Assembly: GCF_026410255.1 (NCBI RefSeq)
Contig: NZ_JAPMLL010000015.1
Span: 1-64,000, forward strand
Length of the DNA: 64,000 nucleotides
DNA from: Xanthomarina sp. F1114
Lineage (GTDB): Bacteria > Bacteroidota > Bacteroidia > Flavobacteriales > Flavobacteriaceae
Reading direction: 5' to 3'
Positions 26,170 to 34,784 of the stretch are shown piece by piece. The notes beneath the pieces were generated by a model, which had not been told where the DNA came from, made no database searches, and saw nothing but the letters and a program-made list of their open reading frames with translations. The number at the start of each line of letters is the position of its first letter. Within the stretch, counting starts at the first letter, position 1. Both the position numbers and the translations under genes were made by a program.

Positions 26170-28593
26170 ATGGATTATTTAAAATATTTTACGTACTTTT
26201 TTCTAACTGTATTTTTACCTTTTTCTTCCTTTTCTCAAGATATAACTATCTCAGGAGTAGTTAAAGATGCAGATAAGAACCCTATTTATTTTGCAAATGC
26301 TGTGCTATTATCAGCCTCAGATTCTACTGCTGTAAAAGGAACCTCTACCGATGGAGATGGTTATTTTGAACTAAATAACATAAAAGAAAACCAATATTTA
26401 TTAAAAATTAGTTTTATTGGCTATAAAGAGGTTATAAAACCTGTTGAGGTTTCGTTGGCAGATATTAAACTTGATGATATTATTTTATCGGAAAACAGTG
26501 AGGCTTTAGATGAAGTGAGCATAATAGTAAATAAACCGACCATTAAGAAGGAAGCCGATAAATTAGTTTTTGAAGTTGAAAATACAGCACTTTCTGAAGG
26601 AAGTTTACTTCAAGTAGTAAGAAGTACACCTGGAGTTTTAGTTTTAGATGGTCAAATTAGTGTAAAAGGCTCAGAACCAACCGTGTATATTAATAATAGG
26701 AAAGTGCAATTATCCTCTGACGAATTACTACAACTTTTAGAAGGTTCTCCTGCAAATGCCATAAAATCTATTGAGGTTATTACTAATCCTTCCGCTAGTT
26801 ATGATGCCGAAAGCGGGGTAGTTTTAAATATTATTATGAGTAAAAATTTGGTAACAGGATACAGAGGAAGTGTTTTTGCCAATTATACTCAAGGTGTTTT
26901 TCCTAGATATAATTTAGGAATAAGCAATTTTTTTAAAACTGATAAAATTAATTTATCCGCTAATTACAGCTATACAGACGATAAAATTAATAGAGATAAT
27001 AACGATGGAGTTTACTATTACGATACAAACAAGCAAATAGATAATATTTGGAAATCTTCAATTAATAGAAATACTTGGTCTAAGTCTCATAATTTTAACT
27101 TTAATATCGATTTTCTTTTAGACGAAAAAAATACCATTACGATATCTTCTAACATGTTATGGACACCTTATTTTAAATACAAAATTAATAACCATACTAA
27201 TGTTTACGATGCTAATAATGTGTTTGAATCTAGATTTGAATCAGATAACCTATCTAAAGACGATAAGTATAATTTAGGGTTTGATGTGGATTATGTACAT
27301 CAATTTGCAACAAGTAGTTTAGCTTTTAATACGCATTATACCATTTACGATTATAATAGATTCCAGGAAACTTCAAGTAAGTATTTTGATCAAAACAATA
27401 TCTTTATTGAGCCAACAGCATATAATACAGATGCCAATCAGAAAACCCAAATTTTCACGGCTCAATTAGATTATAAGCTTCCAATTAACGAAAGTTCAAA
27501 TTTTGATACGGGTACTAAGTTTTCTAGTATTACTACTAATAGTGATGTTGTACGTTATGATTACGATTTTGATACCAATCAAGAAATTTTAAATACGGCA
27601 AACTCTAGTGCTTTCGATTATACAGAAAATGTTTTTGCAGTATATGCAAATTACAATAAAGAATGGGAAAAATGGAGTTTAAATGCAGGCTTACGTTTAG
27701 AACAAACAGATGTAAAAGGCCATTCTATAACCACTAATCAAACAGATAAACAAAGTTATTTAGATTGGTTTCCAACGGCAAGTATTAAATATCAAGCTGG
27801 AGATATACTTAACTTTTACACCAATTATAAAAGAAGTATAGAAAGACCAAGCTACAAAGATTTAAATCCGTTTACATTTTTCTTAAACGATAATACGTTA
27901 GTAGTTGGAAACCCAAAACTAACTCCAACTTATAACGATCATTATGTTATAGGTTCGTCTCTTACTTCCTTTTTAACTTTTGAAGCATATTATATTAACA
28001 AAAAGGACAATATTGTAGAGCTTGCACTTCAGGATAATTCAACCAACCAAATAATTTATGCTCCAGTTAATATGGATAAAACTGTGGAGTATGGTTTCGA
28101 TTTCATCTCTTATTTTAGTGTTTCAGATGCTTGGTTTATGTATGTAGTTACTTCATTTTATAATATACAAGAGGAAACTAATACTCAAAATGGATTTATT
28201 AAAAAAGATAAATGGTCTAATTATAGTATTTTAAGTAACGACTTTACTTTTTTGGAAGATCGTAGTTTAACGGCTAATCTTACGTTAATATATATGTCGG
28301 CTAACTTACATGCTTTAATGGATGTAGGAGGGAGGCTAGAGTCGGAATTATCTATTTCAAAAACTATTTTAAATAAAAAAGCTGTCATTACTTTGAGTGC
28401 AGCCGATTTGTTTAATTTGGGAGATTTCGATACTACCACAGAATATTTAAATCAGCGTAATTACTACAATACAAATCTAGATAACAGATATATAAAACTT
28501 GGTTTTAGATATAAATTTGGTAATACCATCTTAAAAACAAACGAACGCCAATTAGATATCAAAGAGCGTGACCGTATTAAAGAGCGAAATTAG
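26170..28593 (+). CDS. Outer-membrane beta-barrel protein, TonB-receptor-like
   Basis: From the ATG at 26170 (807 residues) the protein has a signal peptide (about 1-23), a carboxypeptidase-regulatory-like domain (about 27-110, ITISGVVKDADKNPIYFANA), a plug-like region (about 120-220, LVFEVENTALSEGSLLQVV and AIKSIEVITNPSASYDAE) and a large C-terminal beta-barrel. This is the OMP_b-brl_3/TonB-dependent receptor type of Bacteroidota. A TTG 13 codons upstream gives an implausible N-terminal addition. The substrate is unknown and no SusD partner is adjacent. The stop overlaps the convergent PD40 gene by 4 nt (TTAG). Confidence 0.9.
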   Translation: MDYLKYFTYFFLTVFLPFSSFSQDITISGVVKDADKNPIYFANAVLLSASDSTAVKGTSTDGDGYFELNNIKENQYLLKISFIGYKEVIKPVEVSLADIKLDDIILSENSEALDEVSIIVNKPTIKKEADKLVFEVENTALSEGSLLQVVRSTPGVLVLDGQISVKGSEPTVYINNRKVQLSSDELLQLLEGSPANAIKSIEVITNPSASYDAESGVVLNIIMSKNLVTGYRGSVFANYTQGVFPRYNLGISNFFKTDKINLSANYSYTDDKINRDNNDGVYYYDTNKQIDNIWKSSINRNTWSKSHNFNFNIDFLLDEKNTITISSNMLWTPYFKYKINNHTNVYDANNVFESRFESDNLSKDDKYNLGFDVDYVHQFATSSLAFNTHYTIYDYNRFQETSSKYFDQNNIFIEPTAYNTDANQKTQIFTAQLDYKLPINESSNFDTGTKFSSITTNSDVVRYDYDFDTNQEILNTANSSAFDYTENVFAVYANYNKEWEKWSLNAGLRLEQTDVKGHSITTNQTDKQSYLDWFPTASIKYQAGDILNFYTNYKRSIERPSYKDLNPFTFFLNDNTLVVGNPKLTPTYNDHYVIGSSLTSFLTFEAYYINKKDNIVELALQDNSTNQIIYAPVNMDKTVEYGFDFISYFSVSDAWFMYVVTSFYNIQEETNTQNGFIKKDKWSNYSILSNDFTFLEDRSLTANLTLIYMSANLHALMDVGGRLESELSISKTILNKKAVITLSAADLFNLGDFDTTTEYLNQRNYYNTNLDNRYIKLGFRYKFGNTILKTNERQLDIKERDRIKERN

Positions 28594-29699
28594 TCCTGCC
28601 ATTCGGCAATAAACAGATTTGTATCATGTCCGCCACCATTGTTTCTATTGGAGGAGAAAATAAGTTTCTTTCCATCGTTAGAAAATACAGGAAAGGCATC
28701 GAAAGTATCGCTGTGTGTAATACGTTTTAGGTTTTTTCCATCTAAATCAATCATATATAAATTAAAAGGGAAACCTCTTTCAGACTCAAAATTAGAAGAG
28801 AATAAGATTTTTTCTCCAGAAGGATGGAAAAATGGACTCCAATTAGCATTTCCTAAGTTTGTTAACTGACGTAAATCGCTTCCATCCGCGTTACATATAT
28901 ACAATTCCATTTCGGTAGGTTGTACCAAACCTTCAGCTAATAAATCTTTGTATTCTTTAATTTCTTCTTCAGTTTTAGGTCTGGATGAACGGAAAACAAT
29001 TTTTGTCCCATCTGGCGAAAAGAATGCGCCACCATCATAACCTAATTCGAAGGTTATTTGTTTTACATCGCTTCCATCTAAATTCATGGTATATAACTCA
29101 ATATCTCCACTTCTATCCGAAGTAAATACAATCTTATCACCTTGTGGAGAAACCGTTGCTTCTGCATCATAGCCAGGCTCATTAGTTAGTTGTTTAATGA
29201 TATTTCCTTTTAAATCTGCCACAAAAATGTCGTAACTATCATAAATTGGCCAGATATATTTTCCGTTTTTTCGCAATGGAGCTTCAGGACAATCAGCATT
29301 ATCCAAATGCGTGGAAGCATAAACAATATGTTTGTTGTCCGGTAAGAAATAAGCACAAGTAGTTCTACCTCTTCCCGTACTAACCATTGGAGGTATTTTG
29401 TCTTTAAAAGTTTCGTCTGCATCCATTAAAAACATTTGGTCGCAGTTTACATTCCAGCCTTTATAATTGGATTGAAATACCAATTGTTTATCGTCGAAAC
29501 TCCAATAAGCTTCTGCGTTATCACCACCAAAGGTTATTTGTTTTAGAGATTTAAAATGAGTTTCATCTGAATAAATTAGAGTATCAACCCATTTTGTTGC
29601 ACCAGACTTAGCATCTGTCACTTCTTTTTTATCGTTTTTGCAAGACACTATCAAGCTAAAAAGTAATAAGCTATAAAAAATTCTTAAATACATAGACAT
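28590..29699 (-). CDS. PD40/TolB-like beta-propeller lipoprotein
   Basis: A 369-residue lipoprotein with lipid-modified Cys20 (LIVSCKNDKKE). The mature part contains repeated PD40 (WD40-like) blades such as ATVSPQGDKIVFTSDRSGD, FFSPDGTKIVFRSSRP, FFHPSGEKILFSSN and VFSNDGKKLIFSSNRNNGG. A six- or seven-bladed TolB-like propeller is likely. It presumably sits in the outer membrane or periplasm, and its binding partner is unknown. The ATG two codons in (29693) is an equal candidate start. The gene is divergent from the M28 peptidase gene, with a 63-nt gap that must hold both promoters. Confidence 0.88.
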   Translation of the reverse strand: MSMYLRIFYSLLLFSLIVSCKNDKKEVTDAKSGATKWVDTLIYSDETHFKSLKQITFGGDNAEAYWSFDDKQLVFQSNYKGWNVNCDQMFLMDADETFKDKIPPMVSTGRGRTTCAYFLPDNKHIVYASTHLDNADCPEAPLRKNGKYIWPIYDSYDIFVADLKGNIIKQLTNEPGYDAEATVSPQGDKIVFTSDRSGDIELYTMNLDGSDVKQITFELGYDGGAFFSPDGTKIVFRSSRPKTEEEIKEYKDLLAEGLVQPTEMELYICNADGSDLRQLTNLGNANWSPFFHPSGEKILFSSNFESERGFPFNLYMIDLDGKNLKRITHSDTFDAFPVFSNDGKKLIFSSNRNNGGGHDTNLFIAEWQD

Positions 29700-29732
29700 T
29701 GATTAAAGTTTAAATAAATGGCAACTATTTCA

Positions 29733-29740
29733 TAATTTTG
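29733..29740 (+). promoter_or_regulatory. Possible -7 promoter box of the M28 peptidase gene
   Basis: TAATTTTG fits TAnnTTTG and lies 22 nt before the ATG. The same octamer occurs before dusB. A -33 TTG at normal spacing is missing. Confidence 0.35.
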
Positions 29741-29762
29741 TGTAAAATTAATATTTTTCATT

Positions 29763-31010
29763 ATGAAATACGGCATTATTAGCACGAAATATAGCATTAT
29801 AATCATTTTTTTACTTCTTTTAAATTCTTGTAAAAAGGAAACCTCTATTCCAGAGATATCTATTCAGGAAGATGTAGCATTTTTGGCAGATGATGCTTTA
29901 GAAGGTAGACAAACAGGTACAGTAGGCGAGCAAAAAGCAGCAAAATATATTGCAAAACGGTTTGAAGATTTAGGATTACAAGCAAAAGGAACCGATGGGT
30001 ATTTTCAAACTTTCACCTTTAAACCCAAAACAGATCCACATCAAGAAGTTAATTATACGGTAAAAGATGGTGACAGTACAATTACAGGAACTAATGTTGT
30101 TGCTTACTTAGATAACAAAGTAGAAAATACTATAATTATTGGAGCGCATTACGATCATTTAGGTTATGGTGCAGAAGGATCCTTATATAAAGGTGAAAAA
30201 TCTATACATAATGGGGCAGACGACAATGCTAGCGGCGTTGCAGTTTTGCTAAACTTGGCAAAAAACTTAATAAATACAAACACGAATAATAACTACTTAT
30301 TCATTACTTTTTCTGGAGAAGAAATGGGCTTATTAGGCTCAAATTATTTTGTAAAAAATCCAACTATAGATCTCAAAACCGTAAACTATATGATTAATAT
30401 GGATATGGTTGGGCGTTTAAAAGAAGATAAAACTCTAGCTGTTTATGGTGTTGGTACATCGCCTCGTTGGAAACAAACTTTGTCTGCAACTAATCCTGGC
30501 TTAAAACTTATTGAAAAAGAATCGGGGGTTGGACCATCAGATCATACATCTTTTTATAATGCAGACATTCCTGTGTTACATTTCTTTACTGGACAACATG
30601 AGGATTACCATAAACCAACGGACGATTTTGACAAATTGAATTTTGAAGGTATGACCACCATTTCCAATTATATTTTTGATGTTATTACAGAATTAGATAA
30701 AAGCGGGAAACAAGCCTTTAGAAAAACTAAAAATGAAAGTGATGAAACACCTCGATTTAAAGTTGGTTTAGGTGTTGTTCCAGATTATTTATATGATGGC
30801 GAAGGCATGAGAATAGATGGTATAAGCGAAGATAAACCAGCACAAAAAGCAGGTTTACAAAAAGGAGATATTGTAGTAAAACTTGGCGATAGCTCTATTG
30901 TGGATATGATGAGTTATATGAGAGCTTTATCTGTTTTTAATGCTGGAGATAGCACAAAAGTTATTGTTAAAAGAAACGGAGAACCTATAGAATTCAATTT
31001 GAGCTTTTAG
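29763..31010 (+). CDS. M28-family zinc peptidase lipoprotein with PDZ
   Basis: A 415-residue lipoprotein (Cys23, LNSCKKE) with an M28 aminopeptidase-type domain, a probable PA-like or short insert region, and a C-terminal PDZ domain (about 330-415, GISEDKPAQKAGLQKGDIV). Metal and catalytic motifs are GAHYDH (His129), GADDNASG (Asp153), SGEEMGLLGS (Glu186/Glu187), MDMVGR (Asp214) and a late DYHKPTDD. It acts in the envelope on peptides. M28-PDZ fusions are common in Bacteroidota. dusB follows after 70 nt with its own promoter. Confidence 0.93.
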   Translation: MKYGIISTKYSIIIIFLLLLNSCKKETSIPEISIQEDVAFLADDALEGRQTGTVGEQKAAKYIAKRFEDLGLQAKGTDGYFQTFTFKPKTDPHQEVNYTVKDGDSTITGTNVVAYLDNKVENTIIIGAHYDHLGYGAEGSLYKGEKSIHNGADDNASGVAVLLNLAKNLINTNTNNNYLFITFSGEEMGLLGSNYFVKNPTIDLKTVNYMINMDMVGRLKEDKTLAVYGVGTSPRWKQTLSATNPGLKLIEKESGVGPSDHTSFYNADIPVLHFFTGQHEDYHKPTDDFDKLNFEGMTTISNYIFDVITELDKSGKQAFRKTKNESDETPRFKVGLGVVPDYLYDGEGMRIDGISEDKPAQKAGLQKGDIVVKLGDSSIVDMMSYMRALSVFNAGDSTKVIVKRNGEPIEFNLSF

Positions 31011-31035
31011 ACTTAGCAAAATTATAAAAAACACC

Positions 31036-31063
31036 TTGATAACTATAAAAAGACGTAATTTTG
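31036..31063 (+). promoter_or_regulatory. Promoter of dusB (-33 TTG, -7 TAATTTTG)
   Basis: TTG at 31036-31038 and TAATTTTG at 31056-31063 are 17 nt apart, within the range for the Bacteroidota primary sigma factor. Transcription would start near 31070, about 10 nt before the GTG start codon. Confidence 0.6.
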
Positions 31064-31080
31064 CCTAAAACATTATACAA

Positions 31081-32073
31081 GTGGTAAAAATAGGTAACAT
31101 AGAACTTCCAAATTTCCCATTGCTTTTAGCTCCAATGGAAGATGTTAGCGACCCGCCTTTCCGTGCTTTATGTAAGGAACAAGGTGCAGACGTTGTTTAC
31201 ACCGAATTTATTTCTAGCGAAGGTTTAATTCGTGATGCAGCAAAGAGCGTTATGAAATTAGATATCTATGAAAAAGAACGCCCTGTTGGGATTCAGATTT
31301 TTGGTGCCAATCTAGATAGTATGCTGCAAACCATAGATATTGTAGAAAAATCGAATCCAGATATTATCGATATTAATTTTGGTTGTCCTGTTAAAAAAGT
31401 AGTAAGTAAAGGTGCAGGAGCAGGTATTTTAAAAGATGTCTGCCTGATGGAACAGCTAACTGCCGAAATGGTAAAGCGTACTAATATTCCAATTACGGTT
31501 AAAACCAGATTAGGTTGGGACCATGATTCCATTAGAATTGTAGAGGTAGCCGAAAGACTTCAGGATGTTGGTTGTAAAGCTATTGCCATTCACGGGAGAA
31601 CGCGAGCGCAAATGTATAAAGGTAATGCCGATTGGAAACCAATTGCAGAGGTAAAAAACAACCCAAGAATGCATATTCCAGTGTTTGGAAATGGCGATGT
31701 GAATACGCCAGAACTCGCAATGGAAATGAGAGATGTTTACGGTTTAGATGGGTGCATGATTGGTCGTGCAAGTATTGGAAATCCTTGGTTTTTTAAGCAA
31801 GTAAAACACTTCTTTAATACTGGGGAACACTTAGGTCCGGTAACCTTAGAAGAGCGTGTACAAGCTGCCAGACGTCATTTACAAATGGCTATAGATTGGA
31901 AAGGGGAGAAGCTTGGCGTTTTTGAAACAAGAAGACATTATACCAATTACTTTAAAGGAATTCCTAATTTTAAGGAATACAGAACTAAAATGGTTACCAG
32001 CGACCAATCTAAAGATGTATTTCTAGCTTTTGATGAGGTATTAGATGTATTTGCAGATTATCAGTTTGCTTAA
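31081..32073 (+). CDS. dusB: tRNA-dihydrouridine synthase B
   Basis: A 330-residue FMN-dependent enzyme that reduces uridine to dihydrouridine in the tRNA D-loop. The N-terminal LLAPMEDVSDPPFR (15-28) and the FGCPVKKV motif with catalytic Cys102 are typical, as are KTRLGWD, AIHGRTRAQMYKG and the phosphate-binding FGNGDV and GCMIGRASIGNPW. Translation begins at a GTG, since no ATG precedes the conserved IELPNFPL segment. A good promoter sits just upstream. The stop overlaps the convergent permease gene by 4 nt (TTAA). Confidence 0.96.
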   Translation: MVKIGNIELPNFPLLLAPMEDVSDPPFRALCKEQGADVVYTEFISSEGLIRDAAKSVMKLDIYEKERPVGIQIFGANLDSMLQTIDIVEKSNPDIIDINFGCPVKKVVSKGAGAGILKDVCLMEQLTAEMVKRTNIPITVKTRLGWDHDSIRIVEVAERLQDVGCKAIAIHGRTRAQMYKGNADWKPIAEVKNNPRMHIPVFGNGDVNTPELAMEMRDVYGLDGCMIGRASIGNPWFFKQVKHFFNTGEHLGPVTLEERVQAARRHLQMAIDWKGEKLGVFETRRHYTNYFKGIPNFKEYRTKMVTSDQSKDVFLAFDEVLDVFADYQFA

Positions 32074-33275
32074 TTTTCTACTAGTTTTTTAGATATTCTT
32101 ACCGAAGCTATTTTTGAAGCAATAATCCCTAAAATAGAAATAGTAATAAATACTATTAGGATATTTTCGGCTTTTAATGTAACAGGATAAGCTAAGCTTT
32201 GTGTAATCATAATTAGCGAAAAGGTCTTTTGCATCCAAACAATTAAACACCCTATAATTAAACCAATTAATCCTCCAACAATACTCATTAAACTACCTTG
32301 AAGAAAGAAGATATTCCGAATATTTGAAATTGTAGCTCCAAGGCTAAATAAAGTCTTTAAAGTGTTCTTTTTATCCAAGATCATCATAATTATAGAACCA
32401 ATTACATTAAAAAGCGCAATAATTAGTACTAAAGTAAAAATTAAATACACAGCTAAATTTTCAGTATTTAGCATTTTATAAAGAGCATCGTTTAATTGAG
32501 CACTGTTTTTTAAAAGTATTTTATCTCCTAAAACCGAAGTGATTTCTTTTCTAGCTTGTTCTTCAGTAATATTATCTTTTAGTTTAAACTCAAGAGCAGT
32601 AACTTCATTTTCTTTGAAGTTAAGTAGAGCTCTGGCCATTTCAATAGGAGCATAAATGTATTTATCGTTTAAGGTTTCGTTCACATCAAACACACCAACA
32701 TTTACGGCATCAAAGGTATTGAAAGCTTGATTTACAGATGTAATTTGTCCTTTTCCAGGTTTAGGAACATAAAGGTTAATCCGTTTTCCATAATTTAAAA
32801 CTCCAAAAGATAAGGTGTTTGCAACGCCCCAACCGGAGACTATTTGATTGGTATTTTGAGTAAGCCAACTTCCTAAAACAACTACAGAATCTATGGCATT
32901 TACCTTTTCAAACTTCTCATCAACCCCTTTAATATAAGCGTTTGGATAGCTTTTGTCTTCAAAAGTTATAAAAACACGTTCCTCTATTATTTTGGAATAT
33001 AAGGCTACACTTTCTAAGTTGTTTAACTTAGAAAATTGGTCTTCAGAAATTAAAAACGATTTCCCAACCGAGGCTTCAGCTTTTAAATCTGGATCGATTA
33101 TAGAGGTAAATTGAAGTGTAAAATCTTTTAAACCGGCAAAGCCAGAAAGCACAATAAAAAGAGATGCCGAACCTAGAATAACACCAATGGCGGCAATAAT
33201 TGTAATAAAATTAATAGCATTGTTAGAGCTTTTAGAAAGCAGATAACGTTTAGCTATATAGAGTGAGAAATTCAT
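32070..33275 (-). CDS. FtsX/LolE-like ABC transporter permease
   Basis: A 401-residue membrane protein with the MacB/FtsX permease layout: helix one (about 18-45, AINFITIIAAIGVILGSASLF), a long periplasmic domain (about 50-265), then three helices (about 270-300, 320-350, 370-395). The N-terminus NFSLYIAKRYLLSKSSNNAINFIT resembles LolC/LolE-type proteins, so it may take part in lipoprotein release to the outer membrane. No ATPase gene is adjacent. It lies 66 nt after rbfA on the same strand and is likely in the same transcript. Confidence 0.88.
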   Translation of the reverse strand: MNFSLYIAKRYLLSKSSNNAINFITIIAAIGVILGSASLFIVLSGFAGLKDFTLQFTSIIDPDLKAEASVGKSFLISEDQFSKLNNLESVALYSKIIEERVFITFEDKSYPNAYIKGVDEKFEKVNAIDSVVVLGSWLTQNTNQIVSGWGVANTLSFGVLNYGKRINLYVPKPGKGQITSVNQAFNTFDAVNVGVFDVNETLNDKYIYAPIEMARALLNFKENEVTALEFKLKDNITEEQARKEITSVLGDKILLKNSAQLNDALYKMLNTENLAVYLIFTLVLIIALFNVIGSIIMMILDKKNTLKTLFSLGATISNIRNIFFLQGSLMSIVGGLIGLIIGCLIVWMQKTFSLIMITQSLAYPVTLKAENILIVFITISILGIIASKIASVRISKKLVEN

Positions 33276-33341
33276 AAATTACAACAGCTAAAACAGATTT
33301 TACTAACAACAGACTTTCATTATCAGTGATTTTAAAACCGA

Positions 33342-33737
33342 TTAAGATTTCTTGCGTTTATCTAAAAGATCTGTTTTTTTAATGGGGTTATCTTCTCCTT
33401 TTAAAGACTTGTCAATTTTTTCTATATACTCAAGAGAGTCGTCTAAATAAAACTGAAGTGCAGGCATACGTCTTAATTGATTTTTAGTACGTTGTGCCAA
33501 TTCGTGCTTAATTCTAGGAGCATTAGATTTAATACCTTCTATAAGTTCTTTTCCTTTTTCGCTTGGAAAAATACTTAAATATACTTTTGCAACAGATAAA
33601 TCTACAGTCACTTTTACTTTAGAAACTGAAATTAAAATTCCCTGCATTCCTCCTTGAGTAGCTGCTTTTTGAAGCACATCTACTAAATCGCGTTGTAATA
33701 CAGATCCTATTTTTTTTTGTCTTTGACTTTCTTCCAT
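33342..33737 (-). CDS. rbfA: 30S ribosome-binding factor A
   Basis: A 131-residue KH-type protein required for late maturation of the 30S subunit and 16S rRNA 5' end. It shows the family pattern: RQKKIGSVLQRDLVDVLQ at the start, ISVSKVKVTVDLSVAKVYLSIFP in the middle, and ELAQRTKNQLRRMPALQFYLDDSLEY before a lysine-rich tail. It is upstream of the FtsX-like permease and divergent from mce. Confidence 0.95.
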   Translation of the reverse strand: MEESQRQKKIGSVLQRDLVDVLQKAATQGGMQGILISVSKVKVTVDLSVAKVYLSIFPSEKGKELIEGIKSNAPRIKHELAQRTKNQLRRMPALQFYLDDSLEYIEKIDKSLKGEDNPIKKTDLLDKRKKS

Positions 33738-33769
33738 AGGGCAAAAATACGCATATTTAAAGATTATTG

Positions 33770-33777
33770 TATTTTTG
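33770..33777 (+). promoter_or_regulatory. Possible -7 promoter box of mce
   Basis: TATTTTTG fits TAnnTTTG and lies about 55 nt before the mce start, in the 95-nt gap to the divergent rbfA gene. No -33 TTG is evident. Confidence 0.3.
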
Positions 33778-33832
33778 AAGACACTAAAATAGTATTAATT
33801 AATAGAGATTCCCGATTTCACGCCAAATGAAT

Positions 33833-34237
33833 ATGAATAAAATTGAACATATAGGTATTGCAGTTAAAAACTTAAAAGAATCGAACGAGATATTTTCTAA
33901 GTTGTTTGGGAAACCCCATTATAAAACTGAAGAAGTTGAAAGTGAAGGTGTAAACACTTCGTTTTTTCAAGTAGGTGAAAATAAAATTGAATTACTTGAA
34001 GCTACTAAAGCGCATAGCCCTATAGCTAAGTTTATAGAAAAAAAAGGAGAAGGTATTCATCATATTGCGTTTGATGTGACTGATATTAAAGCTGAAATAG
34101 CCAGATTGAAAGGGGAAGGGTTTATTGTTTTAAATGAAATCCCAAAAAAAGGAGCAGACAATAAATTAGTGGCATTTTTACATCCAAAATCTACAAATGG
34201 CGTATTAATTGAGTTATGTCAAGAGATAAACGAATAA
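33833..34237 (+). CDS. mce: Methylmalonyl-CoA epimerase
   Basis: A 134-residue glyoxalase/vicinal-oxygen-chelate protein matching methylmalonyl-CoA epimerase, which interconverts the (2R) and (2S) forms of methylmalonyl-CoA in propionate metabolism. Metal ligands lie in IEHIGIAVKNL (His5), GIHHIAFDVTD (His about 80) and the terminal LIELCQE (Glu about 129). I prefer the ATG at 33833 (MNKIEHIG); the ATG at 33827 adds only Met-Asn. No mutase gene is nearby in the window. A tRNA gene follows on the same strand. Confidence 0.9.
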   Translation: MNKIEHIGIAVKNLKESNEIFSKLFGKPHYKTEEVESEGVNTSFFQVGENKIELLEATKAHSPIAKFIEKKGEGIHHIAFDVTDIKAEIARLKGEGFIVLNEIPKKGADNKLVAFLHPKSTNGVLIELCQEINE

Positions 34238-34321
34238 AATACTTTGAGAGTATTAAAATATGTAGTAATATTGCACTCTCTTTATAAAAAGAAGAGTGTC
34301 GAATTAGCTTAAATGCTAATG

Positions 34322-34395
34322 GGTCCTATAACTCAGCTGGTTAGAGTATCTGACTCATAATCAGAAAGTCCCTGGTTCGAGCCCAGGTGGGACCA
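34322..34395 (+). tRNA. tRNA with CAU anticodon (Ile2 or Met)
   Basis: The 74-nt sequence folds as a tRNA: acceptor GGTCCTA/TGGGACC (34322-34328, 34388-34394), D stem ACTC/GAGT, anticodon stem TCTGA/TCAGA with loop CTCATAA (anticodon CAT at 34356-34358), T arm CCTGG-TTCGAGC-CCAGG, discriminator A34395. CCA is not encoded. C4-G69 and C5-G68 are present, the pairs known as positive determinants for lysidine synthetase in E. coli, which favours tRNA-Ile2 over elongator Met. The assignment remains open. A terminator follows at 34407-34438. Confidence 0.9.
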
Positions 34396-34406
34396 CTAGT
34401 AAAATC

Positions 34407-34438
34407 AAGCCTTTACAGAAATGTAGAGGCTTTTTTTT
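34407..34438 (+). terminator. Terminator after the tRNA
   Basis: AAGCCTTTACA (34407-34417) pairs with TGTAGAGGCTT (34422-34432) around a GAAA tetraloop with one mismatch, followed by a run of eight T. Confidence 0.88.
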
Positions 34439-34784
34439 ATGTTTTCTATACTAATGTTTGGAAGCCTTTTTTAAAATAGAAACTAATTCAATTGTTTGTA
34501 TATATGTGTTCCTATACCAAAAATTGAGATTTTAAAACAGCAATTAATTTCATACAATTTTCGATAAATAGTATGTTTTCTAATGACTAAAAATATATCG
34601 AAATAGATGTTCAAAGCGTCAAATTTATCTATATACAGGACTTCATCATTGGTTTTTAAAGTATTAATATAATGTTGCTCGGTAGCAATCGAGATTTTTT
34701 TTTAGAAAATGTTGACATTTATCGTTTTTTCTTCACTAAGGGTAAACGGCTGTAAATCAATTTATAACGAAAAAACTAAAAATC
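34439..34784. other. Gene-free stretch with one hairpin
   Basis: These 346 nt hold no supportable gene. Near the end, 34675-34703 can form either TTGC/GCAA or CTCG/CGAG stems, the second followed by a T run, which looks like a terminator or attenuator. Nothing else stands out. Confidence 0.5.
34678..34703 (+). terminator. Possible terminator or attenuator hairpin
   Basis: CTCG (34678-34681) and CGAG (34690-34693) flank an 8-nt loop and are followed by a long T run. A competing stem TTGC/GCAA covers 34675-34688. It lies about 80 nt before the ELWxxDGT gene. The stem is short, so support is weak. Confidence 0.3.

Noticed and set aside
33742-33749. Minus-strand TATTTTTG as promoter of rbfA
   Set aside because: Transcription would begin at or inside the start codon at 33737.
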